A DNA stretch of 64,000 nt, from positions 8,650,376 through 8,714,375 of the forward strand of contig OY744611.1 in NCBI GenBank assembly GCA_963556255.1, given 5' to 3'. How positions within the stretch are numbered: position 1 is the first letter of the stretch; each line of letters opens with the position of its first letter. The notes below the pieces were generated by a model. The model was not told where the DNA came from. It saw only the letters and a list, made by a program, of their open reading frames with translations, and ran no database searches. The DNA is from Allolobophora icterica. Lineage: Eukaryota > Annelida > Clitellata > Crassiclitellata > Lumbricidae. Positions 33,486 to 45,197 of this stretch are shown here, piece after piece. Both the position numbers and the translations under genes were made by a program.

Positions 33486-33774
33486 TGGATCTTCATCGGT
33501 AGGGTTCTACGTGTGTGTGAGAGCTCGCCATTTATTGGAGCACTGCTTTCTACAGATGAACTTGCTCCTTGTGAACTTTAAAATTTATCACTTAGAGTTG
33601 CAAAAAAGACTTTTTATAGGTGCTTCAAAGAACATGTATGAAGTGTCTAAACCAATATATACAGAGAGACATACATACTTACATACATCATATGTACAAT
33701 ATCCTTCGTACATGCATGCTGACACACATCCACATGTATGATCATATCATACTTTTATCTGTTGTATGTTGCAG

Positions 33775-33933
33775 GCAAGATTTCTGTCGAGATCATGTGG
33801 AAAGCATTTCAGTGAGATTACATTTGGTAACCTGAAAGCATTGATTACCATCGGTCTGGTCCTACAGTTTAACTGGAAAGGAAATTTCAACAAGCAGAGT
33901 TTTTCTGATTTGAAACTTTCTGCTGCTGTTTGC
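33775..33933 (+). CDS. possible internal exon with two C-G-K-H-F motifs
   Basis: Flanked by an acceptor-like GTATGTTGCAG (to 33774) and a donor-like GCG|GTAAGC (33934). The open frame reads A-R-F-L-S-R-S-C-G-K-H-F-S-E-I-T-F near its start and S-A-A-V-C-G-K-H-F at and just beyond its end. C-x-K-H-F is reminiscent of the end of a THAP zinc finger, but the rest of that domain is not visible. Confidence 0.25.
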
Positions 33934-34379
33934 GGTAAGCATTTTAATTTAAATATATTTTCTAGTGAAGTATTCTAAGGCCAGCCTACTTAAATCGTTG
34001 CCTCGGCTACCTGCTTTACAAAGATCTCAAATTGGTCATCAGGATGCAGGAAACAGTAAACTTTAGCCATTCACAGTATTACCTCAGTCTTATCACTTTT
34101 CAACAAGGTCTTTGCCTATGTCTGCTCAGTCACTTGTCATTTTGTAACAGCCTAAACCTTCAGTTTTCAAATTGTTTATCCATCTTAGGCTGTCTCTCTC
34201 AGCAGTCTGACCTTCTGAGTGTTGACCTGATTATGAAAATAATTGCAAATTAGTCACTATACACGGATTTGGATAACTTTTGTATGTGTTAATGGCTTCT
34301 GTGATATTCAAATGAGTACACAATAGTCAGTACAGTGCAATACAACTGTATTTGATAGTGCCATCCTTCCAAAGACCAG

Positions 34380-34580
34380 AACAATAGATCACACATACAA
34401 CAAAAACATCGATGGCTCTGAGTAAGTGTGCGTGAAGGACTTGCACAAGTTCCTTACACAGTGACCAGCTGAATGGAGGCTTGAATAGTCAATGGTTAGC
34501 ATACTGGACTGTCAACCTTCAGATTAGGTATTTAAATCCACTCCAGATTACATAAGTTTCAAAATGTCTGTTCCATAAGC
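34380..34580 (+). repeat. decayed SINE
   Basis: ACATCGATGGCTCTGAGTAA...CACAGTGACC is the block shared with 6290-6360, 14140-14210 and 18125. It is followed by a tRNA-like piece with A-box-like CAATGGTTAGCATACTGG and B-box-like GGTATTTAAATCC. Confidence 0.55.
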
Positions 34581-35048
34581 ACCCTTTACAGACAATGACT
34601 GAACACTTCTGGTGACTAGATGAGGCATCAGAACTGATCACCCTCTCTCATGCACCTTGAGGTCAAGACAAAACTTCCATGGCTGCCTTTTCTGGTTGGC
34701 TTGAGGTCTGATCTTTGTGATATTCATATTTAAATAGTGTTTGTATGTATTTATCTAGATACTTAATATGACACCTTTTAAGTACCTCACAAAGTCGCTG
34801 CACACGTGGTTTTCTGACTGATCTGAACAAGTGCGTTTTAACAGTTGAGTATATTTGTTGTACAGGGCCGAGTGCAGCAGCACTTACATAAATGTAATGG
34901 ATGACTGATCCGTGAAGATGGTCCATCCAGTACACGAGAAGGCATGATGAGCTCGAGTTGATGTGCGGAAGTGCGACACCTGGTTGCCATTCTCTGTGGG
35001 TTTTGTTATTTTTAATAATTTTTAATTGTATATTTGTGTTAAAATATT

Positions 35049-35195
35049 ATGAGAAGAAGTGCGCTCCTGTAAGCTAACCCGAAGGCAGCCGTGGGTATAG
35101 AGTGTTAAGAGACTTTATTTTCTTAGCCCCGGCTTATGAGGGTGGATGACCAATCCTCTCCTTGCCATATAATCTTTCCAATGACAGTGTGTTGG
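35049..35195 (-). repeat. SINE body fragment
   Basis: Shares GAAGGCAGCCGTGGGTAT, TTTTCTTAGCCCCGGC and CCAATCCTCTCC-type sequence with the full SINE at 37358-37664; the tRNA head is missing. Confidence 0.55.
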
Positions 35196-35265
35196 GACTG
35201 TTGTATGTTCTCTGTGCACAAGTCAGTGTACTTGGTGAATGGTGTTTAGTTATATGCCTTCATAT

Positions 35266-36189
35266 CAGAGATGGAGATGATTAGTTCACTTGCTAATCGA
35301 TTAGAATTAGCTACTGAAATTTGCGAAGCGATTAGAATTAGAATTAGCAAAGTCTTGTAAATAATCGATTAGAATTAGCAGCAGCTAATCCATTAGCAAT
35401 TACAATTAGATTTAGATAATTCATACATATTTATGCGTCGTGAGTTTTGTTCAAAGCACAGCAAGTTACTACAGCAAGTTACTGTAGTATATTATAGTAC
35501 CTAAAGCAGCACAACTACTATGTCTGAACAGTCCACAAACCAGCAGGCAACTCCACGTTGATCAATACAATGTACGTGTATTATACATACATACAAACAT
35601 GCATATATACACATACAAAAATGCTTACATGTGAGCATACACACATAATGCACTAGTTGCCATTCTTTGTGGGTTTCATTATTTTTAATATTAACATACA
35701 TAAATGTATACATGCAAACACACAGATACATACAAACATACATACGTAATGTACAGATGTACATATAAATACATACACACATACATATGCCTACATACGT
35801 TTGTGTACAGTGTGCTACCCGATATTGCGCAGCCATTGTCAGAAGCTAGAGAACTAAACGCAGAAATAAGAACTTGTTCAGGTTCCCTTGTTTCATAACC
35901 ACGAACAGATAATTAAAACAGTCTTCAAACTCATTATTAATAAACTCTTTCTTAATAAATTCGTTCTTAGCATAATTTTACAAATCTAATCGATCAGCTA
36001 ATCGTTTCACAATTAGAATTTGCTACAAATTGCTAATCAGTTAGAATTAGAACTTGGATCAGATGACAGCTTATCAATTAAAATTAGAACTGGGATCAGA
36101 TGACAGCTAATCAATTAGAATTTGTCTCATTGATTAGCTAACTGATTAGCTAATCAGTTAGAATCTAATCGAGTAGTTACCTATCTCTG
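35266..36189. mobile_element. non-autonomous hAT element rich in ATTAG repeats
   Basis: Ends CAGAGATGGAGATG and its inverted-type partner TAACTACTCGATTAG/CTATCTCTG; a perfect 8-bp duplication CTTCATAT flanks it (35258-35265, 36190-36197). Both subterminal regions (35285-35410 and 35985-36170) are dense lattices of CTAATCGATTAGAATTAGC-like sequence in both orientations, which should fold strongly. The centre holds ATAC-type microsatellites. No transposase. Confidence 0.88.
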
Positions 36190-36884
36190 CTTCATATGTG
36201 AATAATAGTGACTTAATTTTATCACGTGTATATGTGTACGTAAAGTGCATGTATCTGTGTGCTTAATAAAGCAATGTTCATCTAAATACCTTACAAAAGT
36301 GCTGTTATAATTATGTTATGTTATGGCAGTGATCTCGAAGAGAAGCAACGGCCCTATCATTCCAAAGAGCAACAGAGAAGCAACAAGACCTTATCATTCC
36401 ACCAGCAACGAGGAACAATAGTCCCTATCATCCCACACTGAGTAGCATCTTTACCTGAAAATGTGGCAGACGTGCAGACCCTATCTCTTGCCTTAGTACT
36501 TATTAAATTTAGATTATGCTCTGATGTGGAACTATATTTATTACTTGTTTACTAAAGTAGTTGTGTACTGCAGCCAATCAGAGGTATCCAATAGTCAGAG
36601 GTGCCTAATATAGGAGTCTAGTATAATATTGGCTAATATTTCCATGTATAATCTTATTTTATAATATTTTAATTGTGTATAGACAGTCGTATGTAGGCAC
36701 TGTAAGTGTGACATTTATTTCGTAGCACTAGCTGCAGTTAGTAGATACTTAAGAAGTTTAGTATTGAAATACCTGAACTTTGTATTACTATGACAGCCGT
36801 AGAATGCGCTGGTTGGTAGCCATTCTTTGTGAGTTTAATTATTCTTAATATTAATTGTATATTTATATTACTATGTTATAAGTA

Positions 36885-37085
36885 GAAGAAGAGCAGTCCC
36901 ATGAACATAAGCCCGTGGAAACCATGGTATGAAGTCATAGCGACTTCATTTTCTTAGCCTCGGCATATGAGGTCGGGTGGCCAGTCCTCTCCCTCACCAT
37001 CTCATCTTCCCACTGACAATGTACGGTCATTGCTTACTTGGTTAGAGGGTTCAGAGGAAACAGAAATCTTGAAACGGATATCTGT
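36885..37085 (-). repeat. SINE fragment
   Basis: Shares GCGACTTCATTTTCTTAGCC, TCGGCATATGAGGTCGGGTG and GCCAGTCCTCTCCCTCACCA with 37358-37664; the tRNA-like head is lost. Confidence 0.65.
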
Positions 37086-37204
37086 CCTGGTGGTGACATG
37101 TTATAAATTGAAGCCATGTGTTCCATATTGTTATATGTAAGACTTTAACAATGAGCTGCATTAGTTTCCAATCGCTTTTAATACATTCTCATTGTTAGAG
37201 TGTT

Positions 37205-38165
37205 AAAACCTGGCTTAACTGTTCAACTATTGTTTCTCATTCTTTGTGATATGATGAATGATGTTTACTTCAATATAATTTTTTTCTTAGAAATATGTAA
37301 ATAAAATGGTAATTATAGTGAAGTTTAATTTAAATTAATAATTAACTTGTTATTATTCTGAAGAAGAAGAAGAGAAGAGCAGTCCCTTAAGCTAGCCCTG
37401 AGGCAGCCATGGGTATGAAGTGTTAGCGACTTCATGTTCTTAGCCTCGGCATATGAGGTCGGGTGGCCAGTCCTCCCTCACCATCTCATCCTCCCACTGA
37501 CAGTGTGTGGTAAGTGTACTCATTAAAGCTGAGTAGGCTAGGGGTGCAGGTGGAGCAGAAATCTCTAACCAAATTTCTGCCCTGGTGGGTATTTGAACCT
37601 CGACCTCTCGATTTACAGTCCAGCATGCTAACCACTACACTAGCCAGGTTGAGCACCATTTACAGTGAAGTTTAATTTAAATTAATAATTAACTTGTTAT
37701 TATTATGAACTGTTTTAATAGTAGCTTTTCCACTGTTTGTAATATTTGTGACGTGGCAGATAGTGCCAACTGCAATAGATTTGCATAAAGCTCTAAAACA
37801 ATTATAATTAGAACTGGTTTAACTATACCCCTGTTGTTTGTTATTCTCTGTGATACGATAGATGGTGTTAACTTCAATATATTATGCAGGGGCAGCAACT
37901 TTTTGTGGAAATATGGTAATAATATGTTATTGTGAAGTTAAGTTGAAGTAATATTTTACTTATTATTCAGAACTGGTTTAGTATTAACTGCTCCACTGTT
38001 TGTAATATTTGTGAAATAATGGATGGTTTAATTGCAATATAATTATTCCATAAAACTCTGAAAATATTATAATTTGAGAACTGGTTTAACTGTTTTTGTT
38101 TTCTTTGTGATACGATGAATGGTGTAAATTTTAATATACATGTAATTATTTTCATAGAAACTGGA
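37205..38165. repeat. ~150-bp diverged tandem repeat, split by a SINE
   Basis: Four to five units share GAACTGGTTTAACTGTT, TTCTTTGTGATACGATGAAT, GGTGTTAACTTCAATATAAT and TTCATAGAAA blocks (near 37217, 37815, 37970 and 38080). The unit is interrupted by the SINE at 37358-37664. Confidence 0.6.
37358..37664 (-). mobile_element. full-length tRNA-derived SINE with 40-bp flanking duplication
   Basis: On the minus strand it starts with a tRNA-like head: A-box GGCTAGTGTAGTGGTTAGC (37627-37645) and B-box AGGTTCAAATACC (37588-37600). A body with GCCTCAGGGCTAGC follows, ending in a CTTCTTCTTC tail. It is bracketed by an identical 40-bp direct repeat (37318-37357 and 37665-37704, beginning GTGAAGTTTAATTTAAATTA). 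That is the signature of LINE-type retroposition, but with an unusually long target duplication. Confidence 0.85.
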
Positions 38166-38743
38166 CTTTTTTGTATGCCATGCATTAGCTATATTTACAG
38201 CTGTTCAATCCAATGTCAGAAGTGCATAGTCTTGGTTGGATTGTGTACTTTTAAGATTGGAAATACCAAACATACAAAAATCATCTGACAATCCCTTAAA
38301 ACAACATTCATAGGCCCACAGTTTGCCGACGTTCGCCCATGTGGCAGCAGTGTGGGCTACTGTAGGCACAATGGACGACAAAGACAGTCCCATTTGCAGG
38401 CACCATCATAGCCCCCACAGTTGGTCAACATTTTGCCAATAAGGGCCCTCGTAGTGCCGACGCTGGGCTCAATAACTGCTAGCCCACACTGATCGACACT
38501 GGGTCCTGCAGAGAACACCTAGAGGCGCAGCGTGTGCAGCGCGCAGGGCTCAATCAGGCGTACAGAATAATAACGGCCCACCACGGGAGCCGCCCTGCCG
38601 TTCCCTCGTGAGCCCACGAACATGGGCTTCTAGAGGCTGGATGGGCGTTACACAGCCGCGTCCGATCTGGGCTAGCGATGGTGGCGCGCTGTGGGCAATT
38701 AAAATCGGCAGACTCTGGGCCCGGCGTGGCGTGGCTGTCTGGG
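38166..38743. other. GC-rich right end of the 7.1-kb element
   Basis: AT-rich DNA changes near 38300 to GC-rich sequence with repeated AGCCCACACTG, GTGGGC and GGGCCC motifs, matching the composition of the left end (31625-31960). No coding sequence is recognised. Confidence 0.5.
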
Positions 38744-41700
38744 CATCGTTCAGAAATTTATGTCCTGTGTACGGCCTAGAGCATTTGTGTAAGGTGTTAT
38801 CCAAGAACCTGATAGATGAAGCATTGAATTTTTACCTTTGAACGGGTGTCTTATTTATACAGTTTTTGGCTTAGGCCATTTCGCAGTGCTACGCCTGTAT
38901 GTATCCTTTCCAGACGCGTGCCATTTATTTGACGCTAGAGTTTCGGCGTTTAATGGGATCCACTGTAAGCTTACATATTCGGACCACTTTGGAAAGGACT
39001 AGATTAGCTGGATAGCTACCGTCGTCTGATTTGCGCCTTGGCCATCGTGATTTCGGGGCAATAAAAGTAATTCAATTAAATCTATTCTATGCAAGCCTTA
39101 TTGAAGTATAATTATGTATATTTTTTAGTCTTCATTTATTTTTTATGATTGTTAGATGTGTGTCTACACATCGTTCAGAAATTTATGTCCAGTGGTGTAC
39201 CTGGAGCATTTGGGTAAGGTGTGATCCAATAACCTAATATATGAAGCAATGAATTTTACCTTTAAACGGGTGTCTAATTTATGCAGTTTTTGGCTTAGCC
39301 CATTTCGCAGTGTTACGCCTGTATGTATCCTTTCCAGACGCGTGCCATTTATTTGACGCTAAAGTTTCGGCGTTTAATGGGACCACTTTTGAAAGGACTA
39401 GCTGGAAAGCTACAATCGTCCGATCTTGCTGCACTTTGGACATCATCGTCACGGCACTACAAAAGTCAATAAATTAAATCTATTCTATGCAAGTATTACT
39501 GAAGCATAATTATGTATAGTTGTTAGTCTTCGTTTATTTTTTATCATTGCTAGTTGTGTGTCTATACATCATTCAGATGCGAAGTGTAGGGTCTAGTACA
39601 TTTGGATCAGGTGTGACCCAAAAACGTAGTAAATGCAGCAATGGATTTAACCTACGAACTTTGCTACTGAAACTGTAAGAAGGATTTTTTGCTATCATTG
39701 TCACTGTCCTTTGATGTCGTAAGATAACGCTTAACTGTTGCGAACTATGTATATGTTTATGGGAAAGCCGGGATGCATCCTTTCCAGACGGTTGCCATTT
39801 ATTTGGCGCTGGAGTGTCGGCGTACAATTGGATTTACTGTGCAAAATTGGACCACATTTGAAAAGGACTAGATTAGCTGGATAGCTACCATGGTCTGACT
39901 TGCGCTTTGGACATCGTGATTACGGAGCTATAAAAGTAATTCAATTAAATCTATTCTATTCAAGCCTTATTGAAGCATAATTATGTATATTTTTTAGTCT
40001 TCATTTATTTTTTATCATTGCTAGATGTGTGTCTACACATCATTGAGTAATTGGTGTGGAATTTATGGTCTGGTACATTTGGATCACGTGTGATACAAAA
40101 ACGTAGTAAATGAAGCAATGGTTTTAACCTAGAACTTAGATATTGAAACTGTTAGAACGATTTTTTGCTATCACAGCCACTGTCCTTTGATGTCGTAAGA
40201 TATCGCTTAACTGTTGCAAACTATGTATATGTTTATGGGAACGCCGGCATGCATCCTTTCCAGACGGTTGCCATTTATTTGGCGCTAGAGTTTCGGCGTA
40301 TAATTGGATTTACTGTGCAAGATTGGACCACATTTGAAAAGGATTAGATTAGCTGGATAGCTACCGTCGTCTGATTTGCGCCTTGGACATCGTGATTTCG
40401 GGGCTAAAAAGTAATTCAATTAAATCTATTCTATGCAAGCCTCATTGAAGTATAATTATGTATATTTTTTAGTCTTCATTTATTTTTTATCATTGCTAGA
40501 TGTGTGTCTACACATCGTTCAGAAATTTATGTCCAGTGGAGTACCTGGAGCATTTGGGTAAGGTGTGATCCAAGAACCTAATATACGAAGCAATGAATTT
40601 TACCTTTAAACGGGTGTCTAATTTATACAGCTTTTGGTTTAGCCCATTTCGCAGTGTTTCTCCTGTATGCATCCTTTACAGACGCGTGCCATTTATTTTG
40701 ACGCTAAAGTTTCGGCGTTTAATGGGATTTATTGTATAGATTCGGACCACTTTTGAAAGGACTAGCTGGATAGCTACAATCGTCCGATTTAGCTGCACTT
40801 TGGACATCATCGTCAAGGCACTACAACAGTCAATAAATTAAATCTCTTCTATGCGAGTATTACTGAAGCATAATTATGTATAGTTGTTAGTCTTCGTTTA
40901 TTTTTTATCATTGCTAGTTGTGTGTCTATACATCATTCAGATGCGAAGTGTAGGGTCTAGTACATTTGGATCAGGTGTGACCAAAAACGTAGTAAATGCA
41001 GCAATGGATTTAACCTATGAACTTAGTTACTGAAACTGTAAGAAGGATTTTTTGCTATCATTGTCACTGTCCTTTGATGTCGTAAGATAACGCTTAACTG
41101 TTGCGAACTATGTGTATGTTTATGGGAACGCCGGGATGCATCCTTTCCAGACGGTTGCCATTAAATATTTTATTTAGCGCTAGAGTTTCGGCGTACAATT
41201 GGATTTACTGTGCAAAATTGGACCACATTTGAAAAGGACTAGATTAGCTGGATAGCTACCATCGTCTGGTTTGCGCTTTGGACATCGTGATTACGGAGCT
41301 ATAAAAGTAATTAAATTAAATCTATTCTATGCAAGCCTTATTGAAGCATAATTATGTATATTTGTTAGTCTTCATTTATTTTTTATCATTGCTAGATGTG
41401 TGTCTACACATCGTCCAGAAATTTATGTCCTGTGTACGGCCTAGAGCATTTGGGTAAGGTGTTATCCAAGAACCTGATATATGAAGCATTGAATTTTTAC
41501 CTTTGAACGGGTGTCTTATTTATACAGTTTTTGGCTTAGGCCATTTCGCAGTGCTACGCCTGTATGTATCCTTTCCAGACGCGTGCCATTTATTTGACGC
41601 TAGAGTTTCGGCGTTTAATGGGATCCACTGTAAGCTTACATATTCGGACCACTTTGGAAAGGACTAGATTAGCTGGATAGCTACCGTCGTCTGATTTGCG

Positions 41701-43276
41701 CCTTGGCCATCGTGATTTCGGGGCAATAAAAGTAATTCAATTAAATCTATTCTATGCAAGCCTTATTGAAGTATAATTATGTATATTTTTTAGTCTTCAT
41801 TTATTTTTTATGATTGTTAGACGTGTGTCTACACATCGTTCAGAAATTTATGTCCAGTGGTGTACCTGGAGCATTTGGGTAAGGTGTGATCCAAGAACCT
41901 AATATATGAAGCAATGAATTTTACCTTTAAACGGGTGTCTAATTTATGCAGCTTTTGGCTTAGCCCATTTCGCAGTGTTACGCCTGTATGTATCCTTTCC
42001 AGACGCGTGCCATTTATTTGACGCTAAAGTTTCGGCGTTTAATGGGACCACTTTTGAAAGGACTAGCTGGAAAGCTACAATCGTCCGATCTTGCTGCACT
42101 TTGGACATCATCGTCACGGCACTACAAAAGTCAATAAATTAAATCTATTCTATGCAAGTATTACTGAAGCATAATTATGTATAGTTGTTAGTCTTCGTTT
42201 ATTTTTTATCATTGCTAGTTGTGTGTCTATACATCATTCAGATGCGAAGTGTAGGGTCTAGTACATTTGGATCAGGTGTGACCCAAAAACGTAGTAAATG
42301 CAGCAATGGATTTAACCTACGAACTTTGCTACTGAAACTGTAAGAAGGATTTTTTGCTATCATTGTCACTGTCCTTTGATGTCGTAAGATAACGCTTAAC
42401 TGTTGCGAACTATGTATATGTTTATGGGAACGCCGGGATGCATCCTTTCCAGACGGTTGCCATTTATTTGGCGCTAGAGTTTCGGCGTACAATTGGATTT
42501 ACTGTGCAAAATTAGACCACATTTGAAAAGGACTAGATTAGCTGGATACCTACCATGGTCTGACTTGCGCTTTGGACATCGTGATTACGGAGCTATAAAA
42601 GTAATTCAATTAAATCTATTCTATTCAAGCCTTATTGAAGCATAATTATGTATATTTTTTAGTCTTCATTTATTTTTTATCATTGCTAGATGTGTGTCTA
42701 CACATCATTGAGTAATTGGTGTGGAAGGTATGGTCTGGTTCATTTGGATCAGGTGTGATACAAAAACGTAGTAAATGAAGCAATGGTTTTAACCTATGAA
42801 CTTAGATATTGAAACTGTTAGAACGATTTTTTGCTATCACAGCCACTGTCCTTTGATGTCGTAAGATATCGCTTAACTGTTGCAAACTATGTATATGTTT
42901 ATGGGAACGCCGGGATGCATCCTTTCCAGACGGTTTCATTTATTTGGCGCTAGAGTTTCGGCGTATAATTGGATTTACTGTGCAAGATTGTTCCACATTT
43001 GAAAAGGACTAGATTAGCTGGATAGCTACCGTCGTCTGATTTGCGCCTTGGACATCGTGATTTCGGGGCTAAAAAGTAATTCAATTAAATCTATTCTATG
43101 CAAGCATTATTGAAGTATAATTATGTATATTTTTTAGTCTTCATTTATTTTTTATCATTGCTAGATGTGTGTCTACACATCGTTCAGAAATTTATGTCCA
43201 GTGGAGTACCTGGAGCATTTGGGTATACGGTGTGATCCAAGAACCTAATATATGAAGCAATGAATTTTACCTTTAA
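38744..43276 (+). repeat. satellite array, block 2
   Basis: It continues the monomer cut at 31624 and runs through A variants at about 39761, 40237, 41123, 42426 and 42903. A-A spacings are 476, 886, 1303 and 477 bp, so A-A dimers and A-B-C trimers alternate. The sequence around 41.4-42.7 kb recurs almost unchanged at 62.7-64.0 kb. The block ends at TTAA (43273-43276), the target site of the first TTAA transposon. Confidence 0.95.
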
Positions 43277-43534
43277 AGCCCTAGGTTTTAGGTTTGGCGG
43301 TTTCCCTCGTAGAATGAAGTGACCAACGACTGTAGGCGGTTCAAGTAAGCATCTGTCGGCCAATGGGCGTTGATTTCATTTTGGTTTACACATCTTACAA
43401 GCATAGGCTGCTGAATTTAATTATATGCATAGCCTAGGCAACATCGTCCGCTTTGTGGAATGGAGGCGAGGCGCAGGGACGGTCGGTCGATCGGTGGTAG
43501 CCCCCACCCTAGGCCCTTCACCCTCCCTCTGGCC
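43277..43534 (+). repeat. left terminal inverted repeat, copy 1
   Basis: 258 bp, inverted identical (by eye) to 48211-48468. It contains CGGTCGGTCGATCGGTGG and C-rich CCCACCCTAGGCCC tracts. The inverted homology resumes at 43615-43661 after ~80 unpaired bases. Confidence 0.95.
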
Positions 43535-43614
43535 CTCTAGCGGTCGGACGGATGGATGGAGATGCATCGCTAGGGCAGACTAGACCCGACAGGGCATACC
43601 CCGTACAGGCCCTA

Positions 43615-43661
43615 CCTCGATCAATTGACCACTTGTATATATATAACCGAGCTGTGGGTCG
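43615..43661 (+). promoter_or_regulatory. putative TATA promoter segment of the accessory gene
   Basis: GATCAATTGACCACTTGTAT, then ATATATAACCGAGCTGTGGG, lies just inside the left repeat and is mirrored at 48164-48209 next to the transposase. The TATATATAA is a TATA-box candidate about 200 bp upstream of the accessory ATG. Conservation between the two ends, while neighbouring sequence has diverged, suggests function. Confidence 0.4.
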
Positions 43662-43852
43662 ACTAATTTGTGTATACGAAAGCCAGGTAAGCTGGCTAGA
43701 GGTCATACCTGTACTTCTAGAATGTATACAAGTTGTTCCAATTATCCAAATTTACCCCCCCATACACTCATATTACTATGGAGTTCATTGCTATGAAGAT
43801 ACTTACAGGGTTGAGAAACAAGTCTGTAGTTTCTATATGCGATTAGATTGCC

Positions 43853-43949
43853 ATGAACAAATACGAACTTACTATTGTGGTAGATGGCGATCAAGAGGAA
43901 GCCATACGGGCATTTTTTGCTCACAACAACTGGAATTTTGAAAAAATTG
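43853..43949 (+). CDS. accessory protein exon 1, copy 1
   Basis: The ATG at 43853 starts M-N-K-Y-E-L-T-I-V-V-D-G-D-Q-E-E-A-I-R, followed by F-F-A-H-N-N-W-N-F-E-K-I. The exon ends in phase 1 at a GTAATT donor (43950). Spliced to 44448 it stays in frame (codon G|AG = Glu). Unspliced reading runs into a TA dinucleotide array, which supports splicing. The N-terminal piece looks like a small alpha/beta fold with an acidic helix; I know no firm family name. Confidence 0.65.
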
Positions 43950-43968
43950 GTAATTATGAAGACGATGC

Positions 43969-44011
<43 letters not shown>
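43969..44011. repeat. (TA)n in the accessory-gene intron, copy 1
   Basis: About 21 TA units in the intron. This run is 4 bp longer in copy 2 (49279 onward), one of the few differences between the copies. Confidence 0.9.
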
Positions 44012-44012
<1 letters not shown>

Positions 44013-44447
44013 TGAAATTGTATAAATTGTTTTGTGTGGTGAACCCTGTACAAGTAGGCCCTATTGTTCTTCAGGTAGCGCTATACGTGCGCAAATAAGA
44101 TTGAACTAAGATTTATAAATATTAAATTAAATTGCATTTATTATCCTTGCAAATATTTAGCTCAAACCATGCTATAGAAATACATAGTAATAATAACATC
44201 AGCAATGTTAGTATAATGACAACTGATGTGAACAGCAGTAACAGCAGTAATGATAATAAATGGCCAATTAAAAATGTAATTATTAAAATTACCATGATTA
44301 TTATTATTACGATATGTAATAAGACAATAAACATATGCATAACCCAGCTAAGCTGTCGTTCAAGTCAAGTCGAAAGAGCTAATTGTATGTTGATGACATT
44401 ATAAATATATCTCCAACCAATCGAAACTGCCTTTGTTCCAATTGCAG

Positions 44448-44920
44448 AGTTGGAACCACCAAAGAGAAGAAAATCTTGTATGGATGCCGCTTCGAAGGAG
44501 GTCTTGGTCGCGTCCAATGGAAATAGTACAGAGTCAGAAATTGAGGCTCAAAACAGTCATGACATTCAAGTGTCAGCTGATCATTTGCAGCTGCAGGGTG
44601 AAAATCATCAATCGGAAGGCGCCTGTCCTCTTTGTTTTCTCTCTCCGTGCGTGGGTTCTGCATCTCCAGGTTGGCTTGGCGGAGGACAAGCAGCGCATGC
44701 AGCTAACAGTCCAATACGAAGAGTAATTTATGGAAAATATTGGAAGATCATTTGCAACTTGGGTGGGTGGACGAGCCCATTATATCTGGCCAAGAAACTA
44801 ACGGAATCGAACGGTGTACTTCACATGCGGGAAATAATGCCAGATTGCGTAGTGCGAAAAGTGAGATCGTTGTATCCGAATCCAACAGGCACGCCTTACA
44901 TGGGCCACAAGTGGGAGTAA
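44448..44920 (+). CDS. accessory protein exon 2, copy 1 (Cys-rich, C-terminal MPDCVV block)
   Basis: It begins after TTCCAATTGCAG with E-L-E-P-P-K-R-R-K-S-C, a basic patch that could be a nuclear localisation signal. After a polar linker comes C-P-L-C-F-L-S-P-C (C-x2-C-x4-C, about residues 92-100 of the predicted 189-aa protein), then I-Y-G-K-Y-W-K-I-I-C-N-L-G-G-W, Y-L-A-K-K, and a C-terminal R-E-I-M-P-D-C-V-V-R-K-V-R-S-L-Y-P, then N-P-T-G-T-P-Y-M-G-H. The order R-x-x-x-P-x-C-V-V-x-x-I/V-R-x-x-(F/Y)-P...Y-x-G resembles the cytosolic C-terminal domain of P2X7 receptors; this is a similarity I see, not a search result. It is intact and identical in copy 2. It likely acts with the transposase, by position only. 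Confidence 0.65.
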
Positions 44921-45197
44921 CATTGATACTTTGGATAATTCGCCGGACTTTGTTTAGACAGAGAGATTTTTATTGTACACTTACTTTCTGACATAAAGCA
45001 GAATTTTATCGATTGTGAGCTGCTTATGTACACCTGTCATAGCTATGATTCAATGTAACATAACATTCCCCCATTTTAAATTTATATAGCGCCTCTTCAA
45101 GATTCCTACTCAGAGGTGGATTTAAACCTGAATTGCCCTCAATTGCTCGGCGCCACACGAAAACCACGTTACGGAGACTAGGTTTTTCATAAGTGCT

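Larger units (their letters stand above)
31625..38743. mobile_element. 7.1-kb insertion in the satellite (putative large DNA transposon)
   Basis: The satellite reads ...GTGTGTCTGCACA up to 31624 and resumes at 38744 with CATCGTTCAG, so CA (31623-31624 / 38744-38745) is a 2-bp target duplication. The ends CCCAGACGGCCA and TGGCTGTCTGGG are inverted partners with one mismatch. Both terminal ~450 bp are GC-rich with many GTGGGC/GCCCAC motifs, unlike the AT-rich interior. The superfamily is not identifiable; exon-like pieces are listed separately. The interior carries a hAT element, SINEs and a ~150-bp tandem repeat. Confidence 0.7.

Noticed and set aside
33766..33978. THAP zinc finger
   Set aside because: Two C-G-K-H-F motifs resemble its end, but the C2CH spacing and the A-V-P-x-F tail are not there; kept only as a possible exon.
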